Part shown: positions 15,790 through 26,549 of the stretch, piece after piece
How the letters are laid out: each line of letters starts with the position of its first letter
How positions within the stretch are numbered: the stretch's first letter is position 1
NCBI GenBank assembly: GCA_023664725.1
Contig: JAMPFA010000001.1
Location: 662,513-704,327 of the forward strand
Direction: 5' to 3'
Length of the DNA: 41,815 bases
Origin: Roseburia sp.
GTDB taxonomy: Bacteria > Bacillota > Clostridia > Lachnospirales > Lachnospiraceae
Notes under the pieces: generated by a model
Databases searched by the model: none
What the model saw: only the letters and a program-made list of their open reading frames with translations
Told to the model about the DNA's origin: nothing
Translations under genes and position numbers: made by a program

Positions 15790-17135
15790 CTTATAATCGC
15801 CTGAAGATCTGATATCAATCCTCTGGAATACTCCTCCGTCTCCCTGCACAGCTGCTCGGCACGGAAATAGTCCTGGTCTTTTAACGCCTGGATCACTTCC
15901 GCCCCATATCCGTGGAAACGTTTATGTTTCTCCCCCAGAGCTTTCCATATGGGAAGAACTTCCGGGATCCTGGGCGTAAGCGCATAGTAAAAATGCCCAA
16001 ATCCGCATTTGGTGCCGTCTAGCTGTAATGGCATCACTGTGCGTTCTTTTACCATATTTTTCAGATTGGTGAGCCAGGTATTATGGGCGTTGATGGCATT
16101 GCTTACGTACCTGGTAAATTCAAAATTCTTTAGATGATAAAAATCATCTTCTGTCATATCCCCCATCTGCTTTACCGCATCATCCAGTGTTTTTTCAATA
16201 TCAACCACAGGTTCTATGGCCTTCCCCAGGTCAGAGCCCACCTGTTTCATAAAATCAATACTGTCTTTTAGCTGATTTTCCATCTCGGACATAGAACTGC
16301 TGAGTTCCTCACTGATTCCGGCAATGGAGCTGACAGACTCATTGACTTTTGACACATGATCCTGATTCTCGTGGTTGATCTCCCACACATTTTTTATCTT
16401 ATCCGCCATGTTCCCCAATGCATCCATGGTATCCGTAGTACTCTGCACGCTTTCCCTGGAGGCGATTCTGATCCCCTCTAAAAATTCATTCATATTGCCT
16501 GTCAAATTCTGAGTTTCCTCTGCAAGGCTGCGGATCTCAGCCGCCACAACTGCAAAACCTCTTCCCGCCTGGCCTGCCCTTGCCGCCTCGATGCTGGCAT
16601 TTAACGCCAGAAGATTGGTCTGCATGGAAATGGAATCAATGCCTGAGACAATTTCGCCGATGCGTTCAATGATCTTAAACAGATCGTCCATATCCCTCTG
16701 GAGTTTTTCTGATGTCTCTATCGTATGATCAGAGAGTTCTTTAATGGTAGTCAATTCATTCTGTCCCTCTTCTATTTTCCGATATACCTTGTCTGTTTCC
16801 GCAGAAATATCGATGATGGTATTGGTCAGCTCCTCGTGCCGGTTCTTGTTATCCGTCATGGCAAAATCCTCATCCAACGAACCAAAAATGGCTTCGGAAG
16901 CCGCCTCCACCTGTCTTGAAATATTCATGATTTTTTCTGTCTGATGCTGCATGGTAAGGTCGAGAGAACTGATCTGCATCACCGCTTTCATGTTTTTATC
17001 AAATACCTCTGCCAGCTGGGTGCGGCCGTTTCGCAGCCGTTCATACATTTCTTTTAACTCAGGGGCTTTTCCGTAATCCGCCTCCCTCAGCTCAGACAGA
17101 GATTTGATGAGTGTTGACTTTTTCCTGACTGCCAT
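15774..17135 (-). CDS. Soluble methyl-accepting chemoreceptor with CZB zinc-binding domain
   Basis: A 453-residue chemoreceptor-type protein lacking any transmembrane segment. Residues about 40-330 form the long signalling coiled coil; the hairpin tip with [16 protein letters not shown] and [18 protein letters not shown] at 174-208 is the CheA/CheW contact site. The C-terminal region (about 340-430) is a CZB domain, whose 3His-1Cys zinc site is visible as His351, Cys377 (in CGFGHFYY), His404 and His408. CZB proteins sense zinc or oxidant (HOCl) status and can also be found on diguanylate cyclases. No other chemotaxis or flagellar gene is in the window, so its partners must be elsewhere, or it acts outside taxis. 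Confidence 0.9.
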   Translation of the reverse strand: MAVRKKSTLIKSLSELREADYGKAPELKEMYERLRNGRTQLAEVFDKNMKAVMQISSLDLTMQHQTEKIMNISRQVEAASEAIFGSLDEDFAMTDNKNRHEELTNTIIDISAETDKVYRKIEEGQNELTTIKELSDHTIETSEKLQRDMDDLFKIIERIGEIVSGIDSISMQTNLLALNASIEAARAGQAGRGFAVVAAEIRSLAEETQNLTGNMNEFLEGIRIASRESVQSTTDTMDALGNMADKIKNVWEINHENQDHVSKVNESVSSIAGISEELSSSMSEMENQLKDSIDFMKQVGSDLGKAIEPVVDIEKTLDDAVKQMGDMTEDDFYHLKNFEFTRYVSNAINAHNTWLTNLKNMVKERTVMPLQLDGTKCGFGHFYYALTPRIPEVLPIWKALGEKHKRFHGYGAEVIQALKDQDYFRAEQLCRETEEYSRGLISDLQAIIRLAGE

Positions 17136-17194
17136 ACCTATACCTCATATTTTCGTTTGATTATGTACCAAAGTACTATAAAAGCTATAATACA

Positions 17195-17224
17195 ATAATA
17201 CGGGATTCCCCGGTACTTTGGCAA
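17195..17224 (-). promoter_or_regulatory. Promoter of the chemoreceptor gene
   Basis: Minus strand TTGCCA (17224-17219), 18-base spacer, TATTAT (17200-17195). A 9-bp inverted repeat CCAAAGTAC / GTACTTTGG (17168-17176 and 17213-17221) brackets the -10 region and might bind a regulator. Confidence 0.5.
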
Positions 17225-17330
17225 GTCTTTTTCCAAAATAAAAGAAGGAAATTTATGCTTTCAAAACAGCAAAGACCCACATGGAAAACTTTTCTCACAA
17301 AGTATCCCACATGGGCTTCTTTTTTTGTTC

Positions 17331-17849
17331 CTAAACTGCCATACTTTTTTTCAGTTCCTGATATTCCCGGTTAATCTTCTGGATCACCACTGTGTCCCCG
17401 GAAAGATTGTCGGGATGGAAAATCTTGATCAGATCTTTGTACCTTTTCTTTAAGGATGATGCTGTGTTCACGCCAGAGAAAAACTCTGAGACGCCAACCT
17501 CGTTCCTCACCGGTTTCTTCTTGTCAAACTCCTCCACTCTTGCATAAAACTGTCGTTTCAGTTTTAACTGCTCCTGTTCCATGGCAAGCTTGCGCCACTC
17601 CTCTTCCAGCATTTTCCACTTTGTATCAAAAAGATTCCTTTCATGTTCCAGGCGTTTTTCTTCCAGGGCTTTATTCCTGGAAAACTCTTCCCTCTCCAAC
17701 TCCAGGGCTCTTCTCTGGCGTTTCAACTCCTTGGACTCTTCCTGGATTTTTTTCCTGGTCGTCTCCATCTTCTTGTCTATATTGTCAGAAAAATACAGAT
17801 TCTGTATCACCGCTGCTGCTGTATCTCCTGTCACAAATGCCTCGCTCAT
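17331..17849 (-). CDS. Coiled-coil protein with C-terminal J-domain
   Basis: A 172-residue protein. Residues about 25-110 are an almost unbroken charged coiled coil (runs of Lys/Glu/Arg/Leu heptads). The C-terminal 50 residues look like helices II-III of a J-domain: LKKRYKDLIKIFHPDN with the HPD tripeptide near residue 145, then KINREYQELKK. HPD is what stimulates DnaK ATPase, so this is probably a specialised co-chaperone that recruits DnaK to a client or structure. The start at 17849 has AAAGGAGG five bases upstream. It follows dnaJ on the same strand but has its own promoter, so it is adjacent to rather than part of the hrcA operon. Confidence 0.75.
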   Translation of the reverse strand: MSEAFVTGDTAAAVIQNLYFSDNIDKKMETTRKKIQEESKELKRQRRALELEREEFSRNKALEEKRLEHERNLFDTKWKMLEEEWRKLAMEQEQLKLKRQFYARVEEFDKKKPVRNEVGVSEFFSGVNTASSLKKRYKDLIKIFHPDNLSGDTVVIQKINREYQELKKSMAV

Positions 17850-17912
17850 ACTGCCTCCTTTAAATATATAAAAAAGTTCCCTACATATAGCTTCGCACAT
17901 TGTTTAGGATAC

Positions 17913-17941
17913 AACATATAGAAAAGAGCTACAATAGTCAA
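17913..17941 (-). promoter_or_regulatory. Promoter of the J-domain protein gene
   Basis: Minus strand TTGACT (17941-17936), 17-base spacer, TATGTT (17918-17913), in the gap after dnaJ. A perfect 12-bp palindrome ACCAATATTGGT (17947-17958) immediately follows the dnaJ stop. Confidence 0.55.
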
Positions 17942-17958
17942 ATAGTACCAATATTGGT

Positions 17959-19122
17959 TTACAATTCCTCAAATGTTTCCTTGATCTTTTCCTTAAAACT
18001 CTTCTTTTTGGGTTTTGACTCTTTTTCCCCGCCTGATTCCAGGGAATTATCTGTAGCGGCATCGAATTTGCGCAGCGCTTCTTTTGCCTCCTCGTTCAGG
18101 TTGGTGGGCACCTGGACTACCAGTGTAACATAGTGGTCGCCACGCACTGCTTTATTCCGAAGAGAGGGCACGCCTTTCCCTTTCAGGCGGATCCTGGTGT
18201 CGGTCTGGGTTCCAGGTTTTACTTCGTAGAGCACATCACCGTCCACAGTGCTGATGCGGACTTCCCCCCCAAGGGCCGCCTGTGCATAGGAAATGGGAGC
18301 CGTAGAGTAAATATTCATATCCTGTCTCTGGAAAATCGGATGTCTGGACACATTTACCTCCACCAGAAGATCTCCTCTTGGGCCGCCGTTTGTGCCCGGC
18401 TCTCCTTTATCCCGCATGCGGATGCTCTGGCCGTTGTCAATTCCCGCAGGAACAGTGACTTTGATCCGCTTTTTAGAGGCAATGTAACCGGTTCCCCGAC
18501 AGTCCGGACATTTCTCTTTTACGATCTTGCCCGTTCCGTGGCACTCCGGACAGGTCTGTACATTCTGCACCATGCCAAAAAGAGACTGCTGGCTGTACAT
18601 TACTTTTCCTTTTCCGCCACATTTTGGGCAGGTTTCCGGAGAGGTTCCCGGCTTTGCCCCTGTGGCATGGCAGGTGTTACATTCATCTTTTAAGACAATT
18701 TCCAGTTCTTTTTCGCATCCTGTAATGGATTCCTCAAAGGTAATCCTTACGCTGGCGCGCAAGTTAGCTCCTCTTCTTGGACCGGTGTCTGCCGAACGTC
18801 TGCCCCCTCCAAAGAAATCTCCGAAAAGGTCTCCGAAAATATCTCCCATATCCATGCCGGAAAAGTCGAAGCCCCCGGGACCTGCTCCACCGCCCTCAAA
18901 GGCCGCATGGCCGAACTGATCGTACTGTCTTCTCTTATCCGGGTCGCTGAGCACCGCATAAGCTTCCTGTATCTCTTTGAATTTTTTCTCCGCCTCTGCA
19001 TCTCCCGGATTTACATCGGGATGATACTTTTTTGCCAGCTGGCGGAAGGCTCTTTTCAGGGCGGCATCGTCTGCACTTTTGTCTACCCCCAAAACCTCAT
19101 AATAATCTCTCTTATCTGCCAT
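17959..19122 (-). CDS. dnaJ: Chaperone protein DnaJ
   Basis: A complete 387-residue type I Hsp40. Residues 1-70 are the J-domain with HPD ([10 protein letters not shown]), followed by a Gly/Phe-rich segment ([19 protein letters not shown]), a zinc domain with four CxxCxGxG-type repeats ([32 protein letters not shown]) and the substrate-binding C-terminal domain ending with a Lys/Glu-rich tail. It delivers unfolded clients to DnaK and stimulates ATP hydrolysis. Last gene of hrcA-grpE-dnaK-dnaJ, 107 bases after dnaK. Confidence 0.98.
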   Translation of the reverse strand: MADKRDYYEVLGVDKSADDAALKRAFRQLAKKYHPDVNPGDAEAEKKFKEIQEAYAVLSDPDKRRQYDQFGHAAFEGGGAGPGGFDFSGMDMGDIFGDLFGDFFGGGRRSADTGPRRGANLRASVRITFEESITGCEKELEIVLKDECNTCHATGAKPGTSPETCPKCGGKGKVMYSQQSLFGMVQNVQTCPECHGTGKIVKEKCPDCRGTGYIASKKRIKVTVPAGIDNGQSIRMRDKGEPGTNGGPRGDLLVEVNVSRHPIFQRQDMNIYSTAPISYAQAALGGEVRISTVDGDVLYEVKPGTQTDTRIRLKGKGVPSLRNKAVRGDHYVTLVVQVPTNLNEEAKEALRKFDAATDNSLESGGEKESKPKKKSFKEKIKETFEEL

Positions 19123-19169
19123 AACATCACTTTTCCTTTACAAACTAAACAGATTCTTTACTTGAAGAT

Positions 19170-19197
19170 AGGGCTTTAGAAAAAATTCTAAAACCCT
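19170..19197 (-). other. Stem-loop in the dnaK-dnaJ intergenic region
   Basis: AGGGCTTTAGAA (19170-19181) pairs with TTCTAAAACCCT (19186-19197) with one mismatch. There is no T-run on the minus strand, so it is more likely an mRNA processing or stability element, or a partial attenuator separating dnaK from dnaJ levels, than a full terminator. Confidence 0.45.
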
Positions 19198-19229
19198 TAT
19201 CTCTCTATTTCTTCCGAAACCTTTACGGT

Positions 19230-21104
<1,875 letters not shown>

Positions 21105-21113
21105 CTAATATAA

Positions 21114-21737
21114 TTAATTTGCTACTTTTACCATACTGTGACGTACAACAGTGTCACGGTACATATATCCTTTCTGAAGCTCCTCGGCAATCACATTCTC
21201 CCCGAAGTTTTCATCCTCCACATGCATCACTGCGTTGTGGTATTCTGGGTCAAACTCTGCCCCCACCGCCTCGATGGGTTTCACTCCAGCCTCTTCCAAC
21301 ATGGCCATCATCTGTTTGTAGATTTTGTTCATACCGTCCACAAAGGGATCTTCTGCGTTTTCCTCAGGCACTGCCCCAAGGCCTCTCTCAAAATTGTCAA
21401 TTACCGGAAGGACTTTCTCCACAATGCTCTTTGCCCCCATATCATACATCTGGGCTTTTTCCTTTTCCGTCCTCTTGCGGAAATTTTCAAATTCTGCCAT
21501 CTGGCGTTTCAGACGATCTGTGAGATCTTCAATCTGCTCATCTTTTTTGTCTTTCTTCTTTTTCTTAAAAAGACCTTTCTTATCCTCCGCCTCCTTATCT
21601 GCATCTTCCTCCTGGGAACCTGCTTCCTCGCCTGTGCCTTCTAAAGTTTCTTCTTCCGGGGACTCTTCCTGCTTTTCTTCTTCCAGGGCATCCTCTAAAA
21701 TTTCATCCTTTACTTCTTCACTCTTGTTTTCCGCCAC
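21114..21737 (-). CDS. grpE: Nucleotide exchange factor GrpE
   Basis: A 207-residue GrpE. The first 60 residues are strongly acidic (Glu-rich) and probably disordered, then a Lys-rich stretch leads into the long dimerising helix (LTDRLKRQMAEFENFRKRTE) and the C-terminal beta-wing with the family signature IEAVGAEFDPEYHNAVMHV and YMYRDTVVRHSMVKV. It releases ADP from DnaK. It lies 16 bases after hrcA, within the same transcript. Confidence 0.97.
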   Translation of the reverse strand: MAENKSEEVKDEILEDALEEEKQEESPEEETLEGTGEEAGSQEEDADKEAEDKKGLFKKKKKDKKDEQIEDLTDRLKRQMAEFENFRKRTEKEKAQMYDMGAKSIVEKVLPVIDNFERGLGAVPEENAEDPFVDGMNKIYKQMMAMLEEAGVKPIEAVGAEFDPEYHNAVMHVEDENFGENVIAEELQKGYMYRDTVVRHSMVKVAN

Positions 21738-21753
21738 TTGATTACCACCTTTC

Positions 21754-22782
21754 TTATGTTGGCTTTTTGAAAATGCTGTCTAACTGACTGGTTAAATCTT
21801 TCAGATGGCCCATAACTTTTTCATAATCCATTCTTTTTGGCCCGATGATACCAACGGAGCCTTTCATGCCATCCCCCAATTCGTAAGTTGCAGTGACAAC
21901 ACTGCAGTCCTTCATCGTCTGAATCGGGCTTTCATCTCCTATATAAACCTGGATTCCGGTGTCTTCGTTTTGAAGGCTTTCCGTCACCAGGGTTGCAAGC
22001 TGCTGCTTTTCTTCCAATGCGTATATCAGTTCACTGGCTTTCTGTGTGTCGCTCAATTCCGGGTATTTGAAAATATTGGTTGCGCCGCTGGTATAAATTT
22101 CCAGTTCTTCTCTGCTGATGGTCTCCGCCACCCCGTCCAGCACAATTCCAATAATATCGCTGTACTCTCCTGCCTGTTCTTTCAGTTTGCTGATAGTTCC
22201 CAGATTAATCTCTGGAATGGACAAACCGTTTAATGTGGAGTTTAAAAGAATATTCAGCTTTAAAAGCGTCTCATTGTCTAGTTCCTGGGTCAGTGGAATG
22301 ATCTTATTTTTCACCACATTGCCTTCCATCACAATAACTGCCAGAAGCTGCTCTTCGTCCACCATGGAGAGCTGGACAAATTTGACTTTGTTCTTGCTGC
22401 TCTTTGGTGTAGTGATCATGGTAGCATAGTTAGTTGTCTGGGCAAGCATCTTTGCAACCTGCTTTAATACCTGCTCCATCCGCTCTGTATGCTCTATGAC
22501 AAACTCTTTCATATCGGAAATTTCTTTTTCCTTATTCAAAAGCAGATGATCCACATAGAACCGATAGCCCTTGTCAGATGGAATCCTCCCTGCGGAAGTG
22601 TGAGGCTGAACGATGTATCCCAGCTCCTCTAAATCCGACATCTCATTTCGTATTGTGGCTGAACTCAAGTTCAAATCCGTGTACTTGGAGATGGTCCTAG
22701 AACCCACCGGCTCCCCTGTCTCTAAATAGGTGCGGATAATCGCATCCAATATTTTGATTTTTCTCTCGTCCAGTTCTTCCAT
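21754..22782 (-). CDS. hrcA: Heat-inducible transcription repressor HrcA
   Basis: A complete 342-residue HrcA. The N-terminal winged helix (ILDAIIRTYLETGEPVGSRT, then LSSATIRNEMSDLEELGYI) and PHTSAGRIPSDKGYRFYV box are typical, followed by the GAF-like dimerisation and inhibitor regions, with GPKRMDYEKVMGHL near the end. HrcA binds CIRCE and represses the operon; GroEL keeps it active, so unfolded protein relieves repression. The CIRCE copy lies 70-97 bases upstream of the ATG, so the gene is autoregulated. Confidence 0.97.
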   Translation of the reverse strand: MEELDERKIKILDAIIRTYLETGEPVGSRTISKYTDLNLSSATIRNEMSDLEELGYIVQPHTSAGRIPSDKGYRFYVDHLLLNKEKEISDMKEFVIEHTERMEQVLKQVAKMLAQTTNYATMITTPKSSKNKVKFVQLSMVDEEQLLAVIVMEGNVVKNKIIPLTQELDNETLLKLNILLNSTLNGLSIPEINLGTISKLKEQAGEYSDIIGIVLDGVAETISREELEIYTSGATNIFKYPELSDTQKASELIYALEEKQQLATLVTESLQNEDTGIQVYIGDESPIQTMKDCSVVTATYELGDGMKGSVGIIGPKRMDYEKVMGHLKDLTSQLDSIFKKPT

Positions 22783-22852
22783 GCAATCACTCCTGCCAAT
22801 GGGAATCTATACACATCTTTCCGATCAGTATATGTCAGTGTCTTTCTTTTTG

Positions 22853-22879
22853 TTAGCACTCACTCGTTTGGAGTGCTAA
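22853..22879. promoter_or_regulatory. CIRCE operator (HrcA binding site)
   Basis: Perfect consensus TTAGCACTC-N9-GAGTGCTAA. It sits 13 bases downstream of the -10 box, covering the transcription start region, exactly where bound HrcA would block the hrcA-grpE-dnaK-dnaJ promoter. Confidence 0.98.
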
Positions 22880-22892
22880 TATTTATGTATTA

Positions 22893-22921
22893 AAGATAGC
22901 ACCCAAGTAATCCTTTGTCAA
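22893..22921 (-). promoter_or_regulatory. Promoter of hrcA-grpE-dnaK-dnaJ
   Basis: Minus strand TTGACA (22921-22916), 17-base spacer, TATCTT (22898-22893), directly followed by CIRCE. Confidence 0.9.
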
Positions 22922-22985
22922 CAGTTTTTTTCAATTTTATACTTTTTTTATAGTTCCAACTGGGACTTTCCCCTAACAATCCCTG

Positions 22986-24200
22986 TCAATCCAGCAAAAA
23001 CTGAGCCAGGGCATAATTGCTCAAATCCAGCCCCTTCTCCGTAAGCCACACCCGCTCCGGGTTTTGCATCAACAGCTCGTCTGCTTCCAACTGGTTTATC
23101 ACCCTGGAATAAATGTTGTCCACAGTAAAGCCAAAGAGCTGATAAAATCGGCTCCGCTCTATCCCCCGTATCATCCGAAGCCCCAGAAACATAAATTCTT
23201 CCATCTGGGTATTTCTCTTTAACTCTTCCGCCTTCTCGTGAAGATTCACTGCCTGCAGCTCTTTGCCTGTCTTTTCGTCTGGCAGGGTGATTTCTTCTAT
23301 GCGGCTTGCATTTGCAGTATAAGTGTCCAGATCTCTGATATTGCTGTAACGCATATTTCCCAGCAAGGAGGCAGCGCCAAGGCCCACTCCAAGATAGTTT
23401 GTTCTCTGCCAGTACCCAATGTTGTGCCTGCACGCATATCCTTTTTTGGCATAGTTGGATATCTCATAACGCTCATATCCCGCCTCCGCCAGTACATCCT
23501 CCGTCATCTTCCCAATCTGATACACCACATCCTCATGAGGCAAAAACTCCGGTTGGAAACCTGCCTCCTGCTTTACTGCATCAAATTTGTACTTTTCATA
23601 AAAAGGCGTCCCTTTCTCAATCATCAGGGCGTAGGCGGAAATATGCTCCGGCTTTAAGGCTATGGTCTTTGTCAGCGTACGATAAAATTTTTCCGTATTC
23701 TGCCCGGGCAGGGCATACATCAGGTCCACATTGATATTGTCAAACCCGCACTCCCTGGCCAGCTCATAATTCCTCAAAAACTGCTCAAAGGTATGGATCC
23801 TGCCTAAGTTTTGCAATTCCTCAGGATTGGCTGACTGAAGCCCAATACTTAAACGGTTGATGCCGCAGTGCCTGTAGCTTTGCATCTTTGTCCTGGCAAG
23901 GGTGCCTGGATTACACTCAATGGTAATCTCCGCATCCTTTCGCATAGAAAAAGACTGGTGGACAGTGTCCATCAGAGACGCCATATAGTGCTCCTGGAGC
24001 CAGGAAGGAGTTCCCCCTCCAATATATATAGTGGACAATTCCGGCTTTTTCCATTCTTCCCCATACAATTTTATTTCTTTTTTCAATGCTTCCACATATG
24101 CAGACTGCGATTTCTCATCAGCCGGAGCGGACAAAAAATCGCAGTAATTACATTTTTTCATGCAAAATGGAATGTGGATATACAATTCCAGTTCCTTCAT
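22986..24200 (-). CDS. hemW: Radical SAM family heme chaperone HemW
   Basis: A 404-residue radical SAM protein with the cluster-binding motif Cys13-x3-Cys17-x2-Cys20 followed by DF; the extra Cys of true coproporphyrinogen dehydrogenase HemN (CxxxCxxCxC) is absent, supporting HemW. Further family blocks: YIGGGTPS, TIECNPGTL, NRLSIGLQSANPEEL, NVDLMYALPGQ, and the C-terminal HemN_C domain with EEFMFLGLRMIRGI. HemW binds heme and is thought to hand it to acceptor proteins. It starts three bases after lepA ends, so it is co-translated with lepA, the usual lepA-hemW-hrcA order of Firmicutes. Confidence 0.95.
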   Translation of the reverse strand: MKELELYIHIPFCMKKCNYCDFLSAPADEKSQSAYVEALKKEIKLYGEEWKKPELSTIYIGGGTPSWLQEHYMASLMDTVHQSFSMRKDAEITIECNPGTLARTKMQSYRHCGINRLSIGLQSANPEELQNLGRIHTFEQFLRNYELARECGFDNINVDLMYALPGQNTEKFYRTLTKTIALKPEHISAYALMIEKGTPFYEKYKFDAVKQEAGFQPEFLPHEDVVYQIGKMTEDVLAEAGYERYEISNYAKKGYACRHNIGYWQRTNYLGVGLGAASLLGNMRYSNIRDLDTYTANASRIEEITLPDEKTGKELQAVNLHEKAEELKRNTQMEEFMFLGLRMIRGIERSRFYQLFGFTVDNIYSRVINQLEADELLMQNPERVWLTEKGLDLSNYALAQFLLD

Positions 24201-24203
24201 ATT

Positions 24204-26009
24204 TTAATCCTCATCTAATTTTAGTACGCTCATAAATGCTTCCTGGGGAATCTCAACGTTTCCTACCTGGCGCATCCGTTTTTTGCCCTCTTTCTGTTTC
24301 TCTAAAAGCTTCCTCTTGCGGGTGATATCACCGCCGTAACATTTCGCCAAAACGTCCTTTCGCATTGCCTTCACTGTCTCCCTGGCAATGACTTTTCCCC
24401 CTACTGCCGCCTGGATGGGAATCTCGAAAAGATGCCTTGGGATTTCTCCCTTTAACCTCTCACACATCTTTCTTCCTCTGTCGTAGGCGCTGTCTTTAAA
24501 CACGATAAAGGACAGGGCATCCACAGCCTCTTTGTTGATCAAAATATCCAGCTTCACAAGCTCTGAACGGACATATCCCTTCAATTCATAGTCAAAAGAA
24601 GCGTACCCTCTGGAACGGGATTTTAGGGCGTCAAAAAAGTCGTAGATAATCTCATTTAAGGGCAGGTCATATTTGATCAATGCCCTGGTTTCCTCTATAT
24701 ATTCCATGCTGATATAAATTCCCCGGCGTTCCTGGCAGAGCTTCATAATGGCCCCCACATACTCACTGGTCACCATAATCTCCGCCGCCACCATAGGCTC
24801 TTCCATATACTCGATCTCGGAGGGGTCAGGCAGATTGGAAGGGTTGGTAAGGTCAACAACTTCCCCGTTGGTCTTATGGACTTTATAGATTACCCCCGGA
24901 GCCGTGGTCACAAGATCCAGATGAAACTCCCGCTCCAAACGCTCCTGTATGATCTCAAGATGCAAAAGCCCCAAAAATCCACAGCGGAAACCAAAGCCCA
25001 ACGCAAGGGATGTCTCCGGCTCATACTGCAAAGAGGCATCGTTGATCTGAAGTTTCTCTAAGGCATCCCGAAGATCCGGATATTTCGCCGAATCTGCCGG
25101 GTATAAGCCGCAGTACACCATAGGATTTACTTTTTTGTATCCAGGCAGAGGCTCACTGCAGGGATTGTCCGCATGGGTGACGGTATCTCCCACTCTGGTG
25201 TCCCTGACATTTTTGATTCCTGCGGCGATATAGCCTACCATGCCGGCGGAAAGCTCCTCACAGGGAATAAACTGCCCTGCGCCAAAATACCCTACTTCCA
25301 CCACATCATCTTCCGCTTCCGTGGCCATCATGCGAATCCTGTCCCCCACTTTTACTGTCCCCTCCATAATCCGGCAGAAGACGATAACGCCTTTGTAGGC
25401 ATCGTAGAGTGCATCAAAGATCAGAGCCTGCAGCGGCGCCGATGCATCCCCAAAAGGAGCAGGAATCTTAGTGACGATCTGCTCTAACACCTGTTCGATA
25501 TTTAAACCTGTCTTGGCGGAAATCCTGGGGGCATCCTCCGCCTCAATGCCAATGACATTTTCTATTTCCTCGATAACTGCCTCGGGCTGGGCGCTGGGCA
25601 GATCGATCTTGTTGATCACAGGCATCACGTCAAGGTCATGGTCCAATGCAAGGTACACGTTTGCCAGTGTCTGTGCCTCCACACCCTGGGCCGCATCCAC
25701 GACAAGGATTGCCCCGTCGCAGGCGGCAAGGCTTCTGGATACCTCATAGTTAAAATCCACATGCCCCGGCGTGTCGATCAAGTTAAAAATATATTCTTCC
25801 CCGTCATTTGCCTTATATATAATCCGAACGGCCTGGGATTTAATGGTAATCCCCCGCTCCCGCTCCAAATCCATATTGTCCAGTACCTGCGCCTGCATCT
25901 CACGGCTGGTCAAAAGCCCTGTGTGCTCAATGATCCTGTCTGCCAGGGTAGACTTGCCATGATCGATATGGGCAATTATACAGAAATTTCGGATTTTGCT
26001 CTGTTCCAC
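24204..26009 (-). CDS. lepA: Elongation factor 4 (LepA)
   Basis: A 601-residue translational GTPase that back-translocates or remodels stalled ribosomes. G1 [10 protein letters not shown]2/G3 with [10 protein letters not shown] and DTPGHVDF, G4 NKIDL, then EF-G-like domains II, III and V, and the LepA-specific C-terminal domain ([21 protein letters not shown] region). The GTG at 26009 is chosen as start: GGAGGAAAAG precedes it and the translated MEQSKIRNF is the family N-terminus; a longer frame to 26069 adds unlikely residues. Transcribed from its own promoter at 26078-26106, then hemW. Confidence 0.97.
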   Translation of the reverse strand: MEQSKIRNFCIIAHIDHGKSTLADRIIEHTGLLTSREMQAQVLDNMDLERERGITIKSQAVRIIYKANDGEEYIFNLIDTPGHVDFNYEVSRSLAACDGAILVVDAAQGVEAQTLANVYLALDHDLDVMPVINKIDLPSAQPEAVIEEIENVIGIEAEDAPRISAKTGLNIEQVLEQIVTKIPAPFGDASAPLQALIFDALYDAYKGVIVFCRIMEGTVKVGDRIRMMATEAEDDVVEVGYFGAGQFIPCEELSAGMVGYIAAGIKNVRDTRVGDTVTHADNPCSEPLPGYKKVNPMVYCGLYPADSAKYPDLRDALEKLQINDASLQYEPETSLALGFGFRCGFLGLLHLEIIQERLEREFHLDLVTTAPGVIYKVHKTNGEVVDLTNPSNLPDPSEIEYMEEPMVAAEIMVTSEYVGAIMKLCQERRGIYISMEYIEETRALIKYDLPLNEIIYDFFDALKSRSRGYASFDYELKGYVRSELVKLDILINKEAVDALSFIVFKDSAYDRGRKMCERLKGEIPRHLFEIPIQAAVGGKVIARETVKAMRKDVLAKCYGGDITRKRKLLEKQKEGKKRMRQVGNVEIPQEAFMSVLKLDED

Positions 26010-26077
26010 TTTTCTTTTCCTCCGTTGGTTGTGTCTAATGTGATAAATTGTTCTCAAATATACTTTCATGCTGGGTT

Positions 26078-26106
26078 ATTGTACCATTAAACAAATATTT
26101 TATCAA
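26078..26106 (-). promoter_or_regulatory. Promoter of lepA-hemW
   Basis: Minus strand TTGATA (26106-26101), 17-base spacer, TACAAT (26083-26078), about 70 bases before the lepA start. Confidence 0.75.
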
Positions 26107-26118
26107 CTGTGAGCACTT

Positions 26119-26163
26119 TTACTTCTCTAAAGTATCAACAAATACTTTCTTACATTCTGTCAT
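26119..26163 (-). pseudogene. Possible 5' remnant of a PIN-domain toxin
   Basis: A 14-codon frame beginning with the ATG at 26163-26161, overlapping the end of the antitoxin gene by 14 bases, reads MTECKKVFVDTLEK. PIN-domain (VapC-type) toxins open with K-x-x-VDT-N, where the Asp is the first metal ligand. Position, overlap and residues fit the beginning of the partner toxin, with the rest deleted. Very short, so coincidence is possible. Confidence 0.35.
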
Positions 26164-26386
26164 TTTCCCGCATCTCCTTCATATATTCCTCGACATTATC
26201 TCCCCTCTCGCTAGGCATTCTAAAACTCTCCCAATCAATAGGAGGCTTCTGTTTCTGCTGTTTCTGCTGTTTCTTTCTGTACTCCAACATAGTTACAATA
26301 ACCTCTGTCCCGTCATACTCCTGTATATTATCATCTTCTATCACGACAGTATTTCCTCTTACAATCCCTTTGACCTGTGGTAACAC
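26150..26386 (-). CDS. Putative antitoxin, partner apparently lost
   Basis: A 78-residue protein. The N-terminus forms an AbrB/DUF2281-like swapped-hairpin pattern (KGIVRGNTVVIEDDNIQEYD, GTEVIVTML), followed by a Gln/Lys linker and the C-terminal DWESFRMPSERGDNVEEYM segment typical of antitoxins that wrap around PIN toxins in Firmicutes. The GTG at 26386 is chosen because GGGAGG lies seven bases upstream; the in-frame TTG at 26410 has none. It has its own promoter (26440-26468) and lies between the etf terminator and the lepA promoter. A complete toxin gene is not present. Confidence 0.7.
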   Translation of the reverse strand: MLPQVKGIVRGNTVVIEDDNIQEYDGTEVIVTMLEYRKKQQKQQKQKPPIDWESFRMPSERGDNVEEYMKEMRENDRM

Positions 26387-26439
26387 TATAGTCGCCTCCC
26401 ATCTTGACAATTTTCAATCTTTCATTTACTCTGCTATTA

Positions 26440-26468
26440 ATTATATTATTCTAAAGATATAAAAGCAA
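26440..26468 (-). promoter_or_regulatory. Promoter of the antitoxin gene
   Basis: Minus strand TTGCTT (26468-26463), 17-base spacer, TATAAT (26445-26440). Confidence 0.65.
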
Positions 26469-26484
26469 GAATTATTTATAGCCG

Positions 26485-26515
26485 CAAAAAAGACCGCCTG
26501 GAAAACCAGACGGCC
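26485..26515 (-). terminator. Terminator of the butyryl-CoA operon
   Basis: On the minus strand GGCCGTCTGG, loop TTTT, CCAGGCGGTC form a 10-bp stem (26515-26492, with G-U pairs) followed by TTTTTTG. It lies 35 bases after the etfA stop. Confidence 0.85.
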
Positions 26516-26549
26516 TTTCTATTTTTATCCTATTTTTCGCATGTGCGAA

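Noticed and set aside
17268..17330. Two copies of CCCACATGG as a possible terminator of the J-domain gene
   Set aside because: They are direct rather than inverted repeats and give at most a three-base stem on each side.
22930..22985. Weak hairpin AGTCCC-AGTT-GGAACT downstream of hemW as a terminator
   Set aside because: One mismatch in a six-base stem and an A-run rather than a T-run on the transcribed strand; it sits upstream of the hrcA promoter.
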